NCBI GenBank assembly: GCA_013398275.1
Contig: VZSE01009546.1
Span: forward strand, 1,794,344 to 1,858,343
Reading direction: 5' to 3'
DNA length: 64,000 nucleotides
From: Promerops cafer
Taxonomy: Eukaryota; Chordata; Aves; Passeriformes; Nectariniidae
A model generated the notes under the pieces. That model was not told the origin of the DNA. It ran no database searches and was given only the letters and a program-made list of their open reading frames with translations. The translations under genes were made by a program, and so were the position numbers. Positions 13,001-26,126 of this stretch are shown piece by piece (position 1 is the stretch's first letter; every line of letters begins with the position of its first letter).

Positions 13001-15309
13001 AGTTGCAAATACTAAAAAGTGAGTTTTTCCTACATAATAAAGCTCCCATAGAAATTACAATAACTGTATGCCTGCTCTATATTTCCTTTCAGGCACTAAG
13101 TTTGTTCTTAATGTGTTTGTCACATTAAGACAGTAAGAGTTTTTTATTGTTTTAAGAAGTATATATCTAAAATATACAGAGTGGTTATGAACTTCAGCTT
13201 GCTTAAGGATAGATGGAACTGGTCCACCACTTGTCAGGGCAGCCAGTACTTGCTGTTATAGGACTAGATGCTTGTGTCACAAATACATGAATACCTTTTA
13301 TGAGCAGCTACCTACAGTTTCATCAAGGCTTGCCTCGGTGCTGTGACATGCTGCTCTCTATTCAAAAACTCACCAAAGCAGCTGGTTCAAGAAACTTCTA
13401 AAACACTGATTAAAGGATGCATTGGCTGACTAAGGATAACTGTATATTGAACAATTGATGTGTTAGAGGATGATAGATGCATTTTCCAAAGATTTTTAAT
13501 GAGCCATCCTGGAGCCTAGGAAGGGAATGAGTAGCCAGGAACCAACAGTGGTTCCAAACTAAGAGTTTATTACCTGCTTTTTATTGTTCCTTTATTTCTA
13601 TCAAAGAGAATAGCATGGAAGTAAAGGAAGTCTGCATTTGTCTGTGTTCAAAACTGTACAAATCTTGATACCTATTGCACAGCTAATGAACTATAAAAAT
13701 CAGTGCACATTACTGGATAATTTCTTTCTTTGGAAATAGTGTACCTCTTCCTGTGGCAATTTTTTCTTGAGGTTGGTATTTACTGCCTACTCAATAACTT
13801 CTGTGAATTTCTTCTCTAATCTTATTATTATTAATTAATGTTTCATCTGGCATTGCCATTTACTGTGTTTCAAGAATATTTCCCATTTTAGAGATATCCT
13901 TTAATATAAGAAGTGATCTATGCTGGCTAAATGTGTAAAGGCATAAATATTTCTCTAGAAATCAGATAGAGAAGCCACTGCTGTAAAAGTCTATTAACTC
14001 CTGCTGTTTGCCCAACCATTGTCTGTGACATCCTTAAGTCAGTCAAGGCTGTCTGCTTCTGCTCACAGTCACCAACACCCTTCACAAATGCAGGATTTTA
14101 GAAGGCAAAGCAGTTTCCATAGGTCTGTGCACCTGCCCAAAGTTCCTCAGTAGCACAAGCACAACAAAATTTGCCAGCTTTAAGATAAGGAACAAATAAC
14201 TTACCTTTTTTCATACATGGGGTGGTAACATTTATTTTTTAACTGCAGCAGAGCAGGTGCCATCTTCTACTCATGCCCGGTCTCTGCTTAAAGATAGCTG
14301 CAGTTACCTCTATTTGCCTACCATTTCTACTCTTGCCTTCATTTGCAATACTATCAGTATTTTAAAAACCTGAACGAAGGCATGAAATATTTAGGAATTT
14401 GCTTGAACTGTATAACCAAAGAATTAAATGCAGTAAATAAATACTCACTTTAGGAAAGTCAAACATTACACAGATTATAGCTCTTCCTAGAATTAGTATG
14501 TTGCAGCTGCAGATGCTTGCTGTGATGGTAAATAGCTTTATACAATCACAGCCTTTATTCAATGGGAAAAAAGACTAGATTGAAGTTGGGTATATTGCAC
14601 ACACATAAACAGACTTAAACCTGGCAGCAGAAATACTGGGCTTGATGAAGTTTGTGGAGTTACTGATTTTGGTGGGGCTAGGGTCTCATTCCCTCTTTTT
14701 CATTTTTAATTATTGGAGGGGTTGGCAGCATCTTTCATTAATGGAGCAGTAAGGGAGAGTCTTAGCTCTGTTAGATCTTTAACTTCTAGACAGATAAAGC
14801 TAATCTAAAATAGGCTCCCTCTAGGGTTAATGGATGCAGATAGAAATCTCCAGAGGGTGTTTCATCCCACCTAGTTTTGATGTATACCAAGAACTGCCCT
14901 CAGGAGATGCATGCTTCTCTCTGCTGATTATAGAGAAAATATAAAAGACTAGTGCATTTAGGTGTCTAGCTTTCAGATATCTAACTATACATTAAACAAA
15001 TACCACTCTGAATAGAGATATAGATGTAGGTATTTTATAAATTCTTGTGATCTCACTTCCAAAATGAAAATAAAAATTCAGAATAAAGAAATTATGCACT
15101 AAAACTGCTGTATAGATGCATGCAAAGAAGTTAATGGGTCTCTCCCAACAACACTAAACTTTCCATAATGTTCTAGATAATCCTTATTTCTTTGATTGGT
15201 CTGAGTAAAGTAGTTCTATGTTGTATTATATATAAAGCCACACAACTAGAGTAATAGTCATTGCTTTCATACATGGACACTTACATACCCCTTCTGTGTG
15301 TGGCTCTCA
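10061..15309. other. AT-rich non-coding DNA, nothing assignable
   Basis: I see no gene, RNA gene or clear mobile element. An A17 run lies at about 10999. Near 12202 a short inverted pair ATTGATT-cgttc-AATCAAT occurs. Open frames of 60-90 codons (for example 12596-12856) have no recognisable content. Confidence 0.6.
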
Positions 15310-15385
15310 GAATGTCTTACAAACATTAATGAATTTAACTTCCCTGTGAGCAAAATAGTTCTATTGTGTTTCCTATACAGCTGTT
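15310..15385 (+). mobile_element. Possible ancient SINE (MIR/CORE-like) relic
   Basis: The order of short strings 'tcttacaaacattaatgaat', 'ttaacttccctgtgagc', 'aaaatagttctatt' and 'cctatacag' follows the general plan of the MIR-type SINE body (a 'tttacaaacatta..tttaatcc..ctgtgagg..tactatta..ttttacag' pattern recalled from the family). The match is degenerate and made by eye. Confidence 0.4.
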
Positions 15386-15785
15386 GACACCACAGCAGCA
15401 CACGAGATAGATTCTAGTGCTTGAGAGCTACAAAGTTTCGTTTAATGCTCAACTTATGAAACAAAGACTTTTGAAAGTTGCTTTCTGGAGGAAATTATTC
15501 TTGGCAGCAGTGCCAAAATTACAACCGTCTTTCATTTTTGTGCAACCTGTGATTGGCAATTTTCATATAAGAGAAGATTAAAATCAGACATGCTGAGATA
15601 CTCTAAAATCTTGTCAAATGAATAAATATATTTCTATGGCATTTTGGAGGAAAGTTTGCAGATTAATATACGATATAGTCCTATCTATCACAATACACTA
15701 TACATAGTACATTGAGTGTATATCATAGAAGTAGTTGGGAAAAAGTTATCACCATTATTTTTGAAATGCATACCCTTTAAGCACA

Positions 15786-15905
15786 GTGTTTATTCTGAAT
15801 TAGAATAAAAATAAAAAATATTTTTAATAATTCTTTAAATTATTAAAAATTATTATTGGAATATTTTTTAAAATATTGTACATGTACTTAATGGAAAAAA
15901 TGCAT
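15786..15905. repeat. Very AT-rich block
   Basis: About 120 bases that are almost entirely A and T, with runs such as aaataaaaataaaaaat and ttaaattattaaaaattatt and several self-complementary tetramers. There is no coding content. Such blocks can act as easily melted or matrix-attached DNA, but nothing here proves a role. Confidence 0.7.
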
Positions 15906-16161
15906 TTAATTTCATATGTCAAAAAACACCTTATAGCTGTATGCTATTAGGTAATTATGTATTCTATATATTATATAATCTGCATGTTTACAAATATATA
16001 GGCAGATGGAGAGAGGTTCTGAGGAAAAAAGCCAGTAACACTGGAGACTATGTTAAAATTTTCAGAAGATTGTGGTTTATAATTTTGATCATAGAGAAAT
16101 GTTTTTAATTCCTTTTTACAAGCATATAACTCACTGTGGGAAGAACATTTCCATATGTTAT

Positions 16162-16185
16162 ATAAACTTGTTCATAAACTTGTTC
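16162..16185 (+). repeat. Perfect 12-bp tandem duplication
   Basis: ATAAACTTGTTC occurs twice with no gap. It looks like a small recent slippage or template-switch duplication. Confidence 0.9.
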
Positions 16186-18036
16186 CTTGACATAATCACT
16201 AGTGCTTTTTGAAATCACTAGTATTTTGAAAAAGAAAATAATTTACAATAATATTGACTAGGTTGAAATGCTTTGTTTATTGAATGAAAACATCATATCG
16301 TTCTGTCACTTACTAGTGCAATGCCTTAGCATTTTTGATCATAAAAAGGATCATTCTCTATGAAAGTAGGTGACTAGGACTTCTCATATGTATTCTTTAT
16401 ATATAGATAAATGCATATCTATGTGTACATCTATGTACCTGTATGAACACAGAAATTGCAAGGACTTTGCAATATATTTTATACTTTTAATTATCGATAA
16501 AGAGTACACAACACCTCTTTCATTATCTACTCTGTCAGAACATTCCCATCATTAGGAACAAATTAGCTGTGCTCTCTCCTTAAAAAAGCACTGAAGGACT
16601 TGCTTCTAAAGGCCCCCTGTAGTCCAGAGAGAAATCTGTGGGCCTCTAGAGATCACTCCACAGTTTGGAGCCATCCACCTCAGCAGCAAATTCGCTGATC
16701 CACTAGCTTCTACCAAAATAAAAGTGTTGAGCTTGTTTGTAGACAGCGTATCCAGTTCTCATTTCCAAGAAGAAATTGGAACTAAGAATTTATTTCTGGA
16801 TAATTTTGCTCAGCATCTCTGCTGCCTCACCTCTCTCTGCCCAAAATACCTCACTCAGGTTTTCTAAGGTGGGGGTTCTCCCTCGTGAGAGGCAGGCAGT
16901 TCACAGAGGGCTGTTCCTTCTCTGTATGTCACAGTTCTTGCCTCCCGGTTTATGGGAGAAGAATAGGTGACACTGGCTGAAGACTCACAACAAAGAGCTC
17001 TGTCTGAAGTATGCAAGGAATACAATACAGGACATTTCTCCCTCTCAAGTTAGCAGTCTGTTGCAGCCACAGGGCTTCTCTCAGCAGATGAGCTTACCTG
17101 CCTTAGCACTGCTTTTGGATCTTGGTGCCAGAAATACACAGAAAAGTATCTACTAATTATCTGATAAATGTGTTTGTTCATGTCTGAAGTGCAGCTTATC
17201 TAATTGCCAGTGCCCTTCCTATCTTCCTCTAAGGGGTGGGTTTAGTGGAGAATTCTCCCAAAGAGCTTGCTTTTCATGTGAGTAATTATGTGCTTTGCTT
17301 GCTTCGAAGGGATATTAGCTCATCTGCCAATGACAGCAAAGGAAAAAAATAATCTCAAGGAGATTCAAATCTAAAATAATACAGAAGCAAAGAATTTTGG
17401 ATTTGGGGCTTTAGACTTCATTAAAATTAACATAAAGTTATCAGTGAGGCTTGCTAGAAAGTACTAGAAGATCTGTGTTACTGGAAATGCTGTCTTAAGG
17501 GCATAAACTTGTAAGGCCAGGTCACCAATCAGTTTCAAACTTGGAAGCCAGGAGATTAGAAAGTTAATAAAAACAATCAAAGGAACAAGAAAAAATAGGG
17601 GTTATTAAGAGTATAAACTCTTGCAAGCTCTTTCAAACTTTGCAAATCTCTTCGCAGCCAGTTATACACCTGAAACTCCCATGACTTTCTGGGTGCTAGG
17701 AACTTCAAGGCCCAGATGTCCCTTCCTTTATGTTTTGCAAATCTTCAGGAGCTACTACCAACCTGCAAAAGCCAGAAAATGGTTTAGCTTCTCACTACGT
17801 CCACTGGACTTAGAACAAGAGGAGAAGGACTCAATCTATTTCAGAGGATATATAAGCATTAACTCACCTGGAATATGGCTCAGCTTATTTAATACAGGAG
17901 AAAACATTAATCCAGATAACAATGATAACTTGTAATATATATTACATACAATTTAAAATAATGTTTGCATTTCTCATTAGAACAATCATGTGGCTGAAGG
18001 AGAATGTTAATAGAGTTAGACAGTTATACAGTTTCA
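16186..18036. other. Non-coding DNA; possible regulatory patch at 17160-17345
   Basis: No gene is recognisable. The patch at about 17160-17345 has denser sequence complexity, including a GGGGTGGG box and TAAT cores, and could be conserved. A 104-codon + strand frame (17621-17935) shows no recognisable domain. Confidence 0.4.
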
Positions 18037-18064
18037 TTTGAACATAACCTTTTGAACATAACCT
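18037..18064 (+). repeat. Perfect 14-bp tandem duplication
   Basis: TTTGAACATAACCT occurs twice with no gap; a small isolated duplication. Confidence 0.9.
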
Positions 18065-21000
18065 TGAATATTATTCTGATACAGGCAGATATCACCCCTT
18101 CTGCCAGTACATATAATGCAGCCTCATCTCAGCAAAACACATTACAATTCAGCATAATTTCACTGAAGAAAAAAATAGCCAGATTTGGAACATTCACAGA
18201 AGACAAGCAATTATAGGAGATCAATGCATCTTTATTTTATTTATCAGGTCACCATAAGTTTTCTCACACATCCAGAGAGAAAAATGGATGAAATATAAGT
18301 GAAAAAAAGATGGCAGTATCCAACACTTCTTAGTAACAAAGAAGTAAATTTCTGTTCCTCAGCAGACTAGACTGGTGTAAAGTCTCAGGTACCTTAATCT
18401 GACTATAAGTTTACCCTTCTTACACCTTAGCAACCTCCTTATGATTTTTTCTTCTGAATACATTGTGACTGACATTGTTGTCTGTAAACCCCACCAAAGT
18501 GGGAAAATCAATTAAATAATTATCCATTGTTACAAGTAATGCAAAGAGCTGCTACTCCTATAGGAATATATTTTCAGCAAGACAGTGCAATATGATGTGG
18601 CACTCTTATTTAGAAGATGTGCAAATTAACCATGGAAGTATAGTATTTCTGGCTGAGTGGAAATACCTACATCTATGCTATTTTGACACTTTATCAGTAC
18701 CACAGCAGATGTCTCACAGCAGCGTTCCATGCACTGTCTTGTAAGAGGGGAGCCCAATACTGAAACACAGAGATGTTCCATCTCACAGGGATCAGACCTT
18801 CAGAGTCTTCAAGCTTTTGAAGAAAAAAAAAGGGGACACTGATACCCTAAGTAAAATAGACTACTGGCCCGTTATTGCTAATAACTTTTGTCCCAGTTGC
18901 ACACTCCTTTCCAAAACAAGATAGGAACAAACCCAGATTATTTCTGGCTGAAGCACCATGGAGAAAAGTAAAAGCAATGCTGCAACCATTTCTTTGAAGC
19001 TTCCATGAACAACAACAAAGAAGTATGAGGATTCAATGGCAAGATGGAGGAGAGAGATGTTCAAAGTCCCCTGATACTGTTATGAAACAAGCAAACTCCT
19101 GAAAGATACTTTTTGCTTTAGCACGAACCTGAAGAAAAAACCCAAACCATTGACTGCCAAGTAGCCTGAAGAAAAACTATAAAAAAGATCTCTTCCCTCT
19201 TCTCTTCTAACCTACTCCACTTTCTGCCTCCTTCCTCACTCTACTGCTTTCCCTTCAGTTAATAATCTCTAAAACAAAAAAAAAATAAAATAAGGCTTTT
19301 TCATATTGAGGAGATGGAATGACCCTCAAATACTACCACCAAGTGGATGCCCTATCTTTCTTGCCATTATTTGTCTTATCTTCTGTACTAAGGTTATGCC
19401 TTCTTTAGGTAGGGAATTACATTTATTCCACAGTGTCTAGAACAGCCTCAGGTTTGCCTGGTTCCCCTTACTATATGAAACAACAAATAACAACAAGAAA
19501 TGACACCGAACTGTATGATAAATAAAATTGTGAAGCAACACACTTAACTTCTTCCAGCTGAAAGGTTTGGCTTCACCCAGTACAGTTTGGGAGGAACAAT
19601 GAAGAGAAGGTGAAATATCTGGAATGATTTCCTCTCACTCCTAAGTGCAGTTATTTACTGTATACTTACACTATTTAAGTGAACTGAAGCAAGACCAATT
19701 GCACCTGGTCAAGAACTTTTACCATCTATGAAGATCGTCTAAATAAGAGCGATTTATTAAGAAAAAAAATTAGATTCAAGGGACAGATAAATCCACAAAT
19801 TAATTTTACCCCAAATACTGTAATAATTGACATCCTGATTTCCTCTCAAAATGTCAGCACTTTAAGTGAAAGAATTACCCAAAATGTAAGCTTTCTTATA
19901 CAGATAAAGTATCTGCAGATTCTTGTTCATGTTACTTTGTGGGTTGTGAAGCAGTACAGAATTTGAGTCAGTGACGCCTGAGCTTTGGTTCAAAAGGGCT
20001 GACATTTTTGTCTTATTTACCAAGACCTGTCTTTATTTACATTAGAAGATTTTTTTCCTGTATAAATTCAATATGTCACTTATTTTGTAAGTCAGTGACT
20101 TTTTTTATTATCTGTCTAAGACATTCATTAACCATTTAACAGCTGAAGTAAACATTCATTGCCATGACATTTTGGGTGAGATTCTTTTGTTGGTTTAGAT
20201 TTAGGAGTCTACATTTAGTGAATGAGCATCTTGGCTTCTGTCAGTGGAGACAGATGTCTCAAATCAGTTGTCTAAACACAGGCATCTAGAGCTGTTTGGG
20301 CTCTCTGGGATGTTTGCAAGGCAGATATGACACAGGTCCTATGGGAAAGTTAAATCTTTCTGGGATGGTAGCAAAAAGCAGTTTGGGATACTTTAGCTTG
20401 TCTGCAATGACAAGAAAGGCCTTTTTTAGGCAAATTAATTAAACCTCATATCAGTGCACTGAAGAAGAACCCTTCAGTACTTTCAGTCAACTGACTTGAC
20501 TCCATTGATTGGATCAAGGACTTGTCCTCAGTCCACCCTTGGTGGTCAAGAGCCTTCCAAATAAGAGAGAATTTACAGCAAGTTTACATGACTGGTCCAC
20601 TACAAAACATTTAAATTTTGTGACAGAGGCCCAGTGGGTAAAAATGAAAGATTCCAGTAGGCATTGTTCATAACAATTCTCTCACTTTCAGAAATTGCTG
20701 AAATTTTGAAAGCAAAGCAAGATATCACATACTCAATTATTAGATTATTTGAAGATTTGTAGCAATACATATAATAACACTATGTAGCCAGAAAAAGCAT
20801 GAAATTTTTCCTGCTTCTTTCTGAGAAGCTGGAACATAAATTGATTCGTGTATTGAGACTGATGTCCAATCACTTCACGTGAAGCTTACGTGATATTCTG
20901 ACTGACTCTTATCATTCAGATGTTCACAACCCACCATCATGAATGAGAACAGAATGACACTTTGGCTGACCAGCAATGGCCACATAAGTTGCAGGTATTT

Positions 21001-23780
21001 AAAAAATAAAAATAATTTTAAAATCCTTGTGCTGATAAGAATCCAAACTTGATTGAATTCTAATAACATTTAGGTGTCTAAATACCTTAAACTCCTTTAA
21101 AAATCCTTGTATAAGAGTGTATTTCCCCTGCAGTTGCACTCACTACCGAAGAGAGATGTAAGTGTATATTGCACTATCCAGCACCAACACCAGAACCAGC
21201 CCAGACACAGCATCCTAAGGGTTGCTTGCACTTGGTTTCCTGAGTTTCTCAGGCAGGCTTTGAGCCTGCAATGCTCAAGGCAACTGAAGTTATGTTACCT
21301 AGATTAATTTATTGAGTTGATGGCACAGTTAGTCTAACATATGCTGGTACACTCTTAAATTTCAGTAAGACGTTTCAACTCATAAACCTTAATGTTTTAA
21401 AATCAGTAAGTGCCAGAGAGACAAATACAGTCAGTTAAATTATTTCACCATAACAATACAAAAAAAGATAACTTAGAGTATCCATGCTTTAAAGTAGTTT
21501 GAGGCCATGGGTTCTTTCCAATGATGGTAATTTACAATGTCATATGAATCTGTCAGCTTCCCTAGATTTAAGTTTACATTTGTGAGTTTTAATTTAAGAA
21601 TTCTTTGATTTGACATAGATTTAGACTTGACATCACCTAGCATGCTTTTTATATATCCTCAAAAATATGTTATAAGCTGTTTTGAATATTAAAGGTACCT
21701 AAGTTTCTCACCACTGAATTCAGTAAAAACCTTGTTATCCAAATAAAGGAAATCAGAATTAGATTCTCAGTGAATAGTTAATGGATGGCACTAACCCATA
21801 GCACTAATGAATGGCACTAATAGGGGTAGTTGGGAACAAATACTTCTTGGGAAAAGACTTTTCAAGTCAGTTAAATTGAGTATTCAGTTAAATTATAGTT
21901 TCAAATTTCTGAGTTACTTCATTATTCTCATTCAGCCCATAGAAGTTACAGTTTCCATTAGACCTTCCAGTTTGACTGGCAAAGTAATAAAGAGCTCAGA
22001 AAAGCAGCCGTGGTTCATTCTGATATATGTTTGCCTTTTATAAGTAATTTTACTCTATTACTTTATTATTTATTGTTACATGCTGTCTTGAAATTATTGC
22101 TGTAGCCACTGTAAACATGAACATATAGCAACTTTATTATAAATTCTGTTCTGATTAACAATCATCAAGTCTATATTTCATTGAAATAATCTGCAATTGT
22201 GAGAAACATGCTAAAGGCCAAGCAATCCTTAGCTGCAGTTATTTTTACCAGCACATCTTAACACAATTACTTTGTTGTTTTCAATGCAAGGAAGAAAATT
22301 AGGTTACCACTTTGTAATTTTAATATCTATTTTTATAGCAGAATTTGAAGCTGGATCCCAATCTATTGTGATATATATGGACTGATTTTCAAACACTCTG
22401 ATAAACTTACTAAGAATATGCATGTGCTGCAATACAAGTTTAGCTCCTTCCAAAGGTTGGACCTAAAAGTTTAATTCTGTACACAACACTGAACTGTATA
22501 TGCAATACTTTTACGATCTTTTTCTTTTCTGCTGCCTTCAAAGTAAATCTTCCTTACCACTGCAAAAGACACTTCCATATTCACACACAGATAAACACAG
22601 ACACATAGTTACCCCTTCTCTTTTCTCTATAATTTCTCTTTCCTCTATATTTTCTCTTTCCTTGAACCCCTTTTCCCACCTCTATAACTAGTGCTCACTT
22701 CTAAGGAGAAGTTCAAAGACTGAGAGGTTTGGTACTATTTGGATAAGCATGAAATCTTGTTGCTTATCCCAATTACACAAAACCTCTAAGTCTTTTGAAC
22801 TTTTTCCTCAGAAGGGAGCACACAAAATTTTATGCTTATTCAGGATACCTGGATTTTCAAACCTGAGCTGGAATTTTATGAGGACAGTCTCTCTCTTATG
22901 GTTTAGTACATGTACTAGAGTGAATAAAGAAATAAGAAGAGAAAAAAAAAGCTTTGCCAACCATCCTCCTGTCTCATCTCTTTCTGTAAGATGAAACAGA
23001 TTAAATTACTTATCCATCACAAGAAAGCTGTCAGGGTTTTTAATTCACAACCTATTGCATATGCATTACTTTTCAGAATGAACATGATATGTTGTTACCT
23101 CTTAATGTATTTCAGCACCAGAAGTTTCAGACTGAACAGTGCAGAAAAAAAAAGGAAAACAGTGTAAGGAGACTTTTTTTTAATCTTATAATAACAGTAG
23201 GAAAACTGTATCTAAGTTTGCCAGCATGCAGGTTTGCATGTATTTCATATATTCCATTGTTCTTATGATTTAAGTTCTGGCACACTTTTGTGTCATCACA
23301 AAATGACACTCAAATTTCCCTTTATCACTTTGCAGGTTGAATAAAATCATTGAGATTATGATTTTGCCTTTTAGTCTTGAACTTGGTCTCCTGCTCCTCA
23401 GCAATAACATCTACAGACGAGCTGAGCACTTCAGCTTAAGCTTTATTTTCTATAGTTACCACTGTTGGCAAAAGCATGAATTTGAGGATGATGTTAGAGA
23501 ATATTATTGCAATGCAAGTTCAAATAGTTGGAGTATTGCCCCACAAGAAGGGAGTGAGAGAGACAGCAAGGTGTCTGCCCTTCTGGTGGTTCCTGTAACA
23601 GGCTTCTTAGCTGAGTTTCTTCCCCCGTTCCTGGATGTCACAGTACCATCAGAAACATTTGTTTCATACCAGTGGTTCTTCCAGAGTGCAGTAGACCCAT
23701 AGCAAAATAATGAAAGTGGCATTATTTAACATTAAATGTCATAACACTTGACAGGTTCATGTAAATGAGGACCTTACTAG

Positions 23781-23782
<2 letters not shown>
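18065..23782. other. AT-rich non-coding DNA
   Basis: No gene is recognisable. The overlapping frames at 23337-23722 on both strands (121 and 72 codons) are in antisense register over a mildly GC-richer patch, and neither resembles a known family. Confidence 0.55.
19385..19475 (+). mobile_element. Possible L2-like LINE relic
   Basis: The phrase 'ttctttaggtagggaatta', then 'tttattccacagtgtctag', then 'aacagcctcaggt' resembles the 3' region of L2-type LINEs (a 'cttgagg-caggga..ttattc..cagtgcctagaacagtgcc' plan recalled from the family). It is heavily diverged. Confidence 0.35.

Positions 23783-23815
<33 letters not shown>
23783..23815 (+). repeat. A33 homopolymer tract
   Basis: Thirty-three uninterrupted A residues followed by gcttcg. 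A tract this long often marks the tail of a retroposed sequence, but the roughly 300 bases upstream show no CR1 or recognisable gene copy, and no target-site duplication is obvious. The length may be imprecise because of sequencing. Confidence 0.95.
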
Positions 23816-23818
<3 letters not shown>

Positions 23819-24009
23819 TCGTTTTCTTTAAAGTGAATTCAGGACTAAAATAACAACTGATCCAGGCTGGAATCCAGTGTCTGTGACACACATAGACACA
23901 AATTAGCTTCTCCTGGTCTCTCTGCTTTTTCAATCAGGAAAGTGTAAATCTCCTATTTTGGTATGAATTGCATAATCCTCAGAAAAACCTTCTTTATTTT
24001 ACCCTTTCT

Positions 24010-24385
24010 TCAGCTGTTAGGAAGACAGAAGGAAGAGACAGAGGGGAAGGAAGGGGAGGGGGAGAGAGCGATGAGGACTGGGCTGAGTGGCAGCACAGAA
24101 GAGGACCAGCAGTTCAGGTCCCCACCTTCCCTCCCTCTCTGTCAGAAACACGGCAGAGGTGCTTTCAGACCTAAGTGGAGAAAGTCAGTGTGTTCCTCCC
24201 CTATTGTCACAGCAAACATTGCAGGTCCTCCTGATATGGCTTCCAGCTTTCTCATCTTCTTGCCTTGTCAGAAGGTTGCCATCGTTTAGAAAGGTACACA
24301 GCATTTTGAAAGGATTAGGGTATAAAACACAATTGAATCCTTTACAAAAGAGAGATGGGGAAGGGGAAGGGGAAGGAGAAAAGCA
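24010..24385 (+). repeat. Purine-rich (G/A) region with GGGGAA repeats
   Basis: Two purine-rich stretches lie close together. About 24018-24077 is nearly all G and A, with runs of GGGG, GGGG and GGGGG. At 24357-24376 the motif GGGGAA occurs three times in tandem. Each patch has three G-runs of at least four plus GG dinucleotides, so each falls just short of the standard four-run G-quadruplex pattern. The overlapping 68-109 codon frames here are chance products of low complexity. Confidence 0.7.
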
Positions 24386-25009
24386 AAGTGTCAGGTGCTA
24401 CAGAGTGACTGGATGAGGACAATGCGCACAAGTAAAAATAGCAAATTGATTGAACCCCTGTTCCTGTGAAGCATGGGCAGAAAAAAATGATACATGACAA
24501 ATACTGACAGAGAAAAGCAGGAGGAGAAAAATGTAGTTTATGACAATGTGCAAAGGCAAAGGATTAAGTGACACCAGCAAGGGGAAGGTCACCCCCTCAA
24601 AAAAACACTAGTTCTACAATTTATTACTGACATGGAAAACTTTGTCTTTACTATTAACTGCATTTTAGCTACATACATTCACAGTCATGGCAACAAAGGC
24701 TGCTTATCGTTGTACTACCAAAGCCTGACAAGGTGGGGCTTTTTCTCTTTTTAGCTTTTCTCTTAAACTTCATGCCAGCAAATCCCCTCAAATAATCAGG
24801 TTGCCCACATCTTTTCCACCCACAAATATATGTCCTTGTATGTAGGATTTGCAGCTTTTCTTTTATTCTATTCCAAGACAGTGTCATTGTTTGATGCTGG
24901 CCCAATGCCAGTGCCCCCATTAAAATATATTTTCCTCAACTAACTGCTGTGAGATGTGACCAGGAATAGAGCAGAGCAGGCTCAAGCTTAGAAAGAGAGG
25001 GAAAAAACC

Positions 25010-25015
25010 TTTATT
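25010..25015 (-). terminator. LTR polyadenylation signal AATAAA
   Basis: AATAAA on the minus strand, close to the proposed LTR 3' end and followed by a T-rich stretch (GGTTTTTTCCC). It is the expected R/U5 polyadenylation signal. Confidence 0.6.
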
Positions 25016-25522
25016 AACCTTCACTAAAATTACAGGAACACACAGGAAACAGAATGAAAACCTTCCAAACATTCCTCCTCCTCCCACCCAATTTCCACCA
25101 AAACACAGTGAGACAAGACCTTGGAAGCCTGATCAAGTCAGCACCACTCAAATAATCAATTCTCAGTCCATCAGGGGAGAGAGGAGTCTCTCTTGTACCA
25201 CAGTCCTCCTCACAAAACACAGTTGAAACCTCCCATGTTTCCTTGTCACACATGGCACTGCCCGGAGAAAATCTGCCATCGTGACATCCTCCTTCCATGT
25301 ACAGTGCTCTCACCACCGTCCATGGACCAAAACTGCTCACAGGGTTCTTCAAGAATGCTTTGCCAAGTGCCAAAAAACAACCATGTGTCATTTTTGGGAC
25401 AACAATCCCCCCCCATTTTCTCATCCCCTGGGGCCGAGGGTCTCGAGAACAGAGATCTTTGTCTCCCTGAAGACAGACGGCACCACCACACCCTCTTCAT
25501 CTTCCTGTGTTCACTCCATTCC

Positions 25523-25528
25523 TTTATA
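25523..25528 (-). promoter_or_regulatory. LTR TATA-like box
   Basis: The minus strand reads CATATAAAGG here, near the middle of the LTR. It is a plausible U3 promoter element, although the implied distance to the polyadenylation signal (about 510 bases) is long for an R region. Confidence 0.4.
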
Positions 25529-26097
25529 TGGTGTCATTACAGCAGGTCACTCTCTTGGCTCAAGCCATTGCATCCCACTAGATGCAGTTTCATGTAGGTC
25601 ACTTGGTTCAGTCTATGGCTATGCAAGAAAAGTCCAGCCAGAAGCCACTCCATCATCTCCTCCCACCTCGGATTCTTCCCATCTTCCACTTAACATCTCA
25701 GGTCCCAGACTGTCGTCCTGCAGGGGCTGGCCTGGTTCCATTCCCTTCCACCCTCTCTCTCTCTTCGGGGCTCCAGCCTACCTCAGCCTGGGCCTCCATG
25801 GCTTCCCCTCCCCAGCCCAGCCTCTGGGCGGGAAGGAGATGTGCAACTCTGCCGGGTGGCCGAAACCAAAAGAGAGCCAGCTCTGGGAATGCTCTGGTTT
25901 TAAGCCCCATGTGTTCTCAGAGGCGATCCATGTCTTCAGTGGTCACACCAGGTGTCAATATTCAAATCTGACCACTGACTGGTTTGACTATAACTTCCCA
26001 AAAAACTCACTTCCTCTCAAACAAAGACAGATGAGTTTCACCCTTAACATTTATTACTTTTATGTTTGTTTTGTTGTTTTTACTGTTTTAAGCCTTT

Positions 26098-26121
26098 TTG
26101 TTGTTGTTGTTGTTGTTGTTG
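26098..26121 (+). repeat. (TTG)8 microsatellite
   Basis: Eight TTG units directly beyond the outer edge of the LTR. Where read in frame it gives a run of valine or cysteine codons, which has no meaning as protein. Confidence 0.95.
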
Positions 26122-26126
26122 TTTTA

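Larger units (their letters stand above)
24945..26049 (-). mobile_element. Endogenous retrovirus LTR, probably solo, minus orientation
   Basis: A GC-rich block with sharp edges in AT-rich surroundings. On the minus strand it starts TGTTAAGGG at 26049 and ends CACAGCA at 24945, fitting the TG...CA rule for LTR ends. It carries a TATA-like box (25523-25528) and an AATAAA signal (25010-25015) about 65 bases before the 3' end, the order expected of an LTR. The 3' segment ('cctggtcacatctcacagca' on the minus strand) resembles passerine ERV LTRs as I recall them. No primer-binding site or retroviral gene follows, so it is read as a solo LTR. I could not find a clean 4-6 bp target duplication, so the ends may be off by some bases. 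The 295-codon + strand frame inside it (25281-26168) runs antisense and is not a gene. Confidence 0.75.

Noticed and set aside
24669..24920. Retroviral internal region next to the LTR, suggested by an 83-codon minus-strand frame
   Set aside because: No primer-binding site follows the LTR end and the frame shows no retroviral motif.
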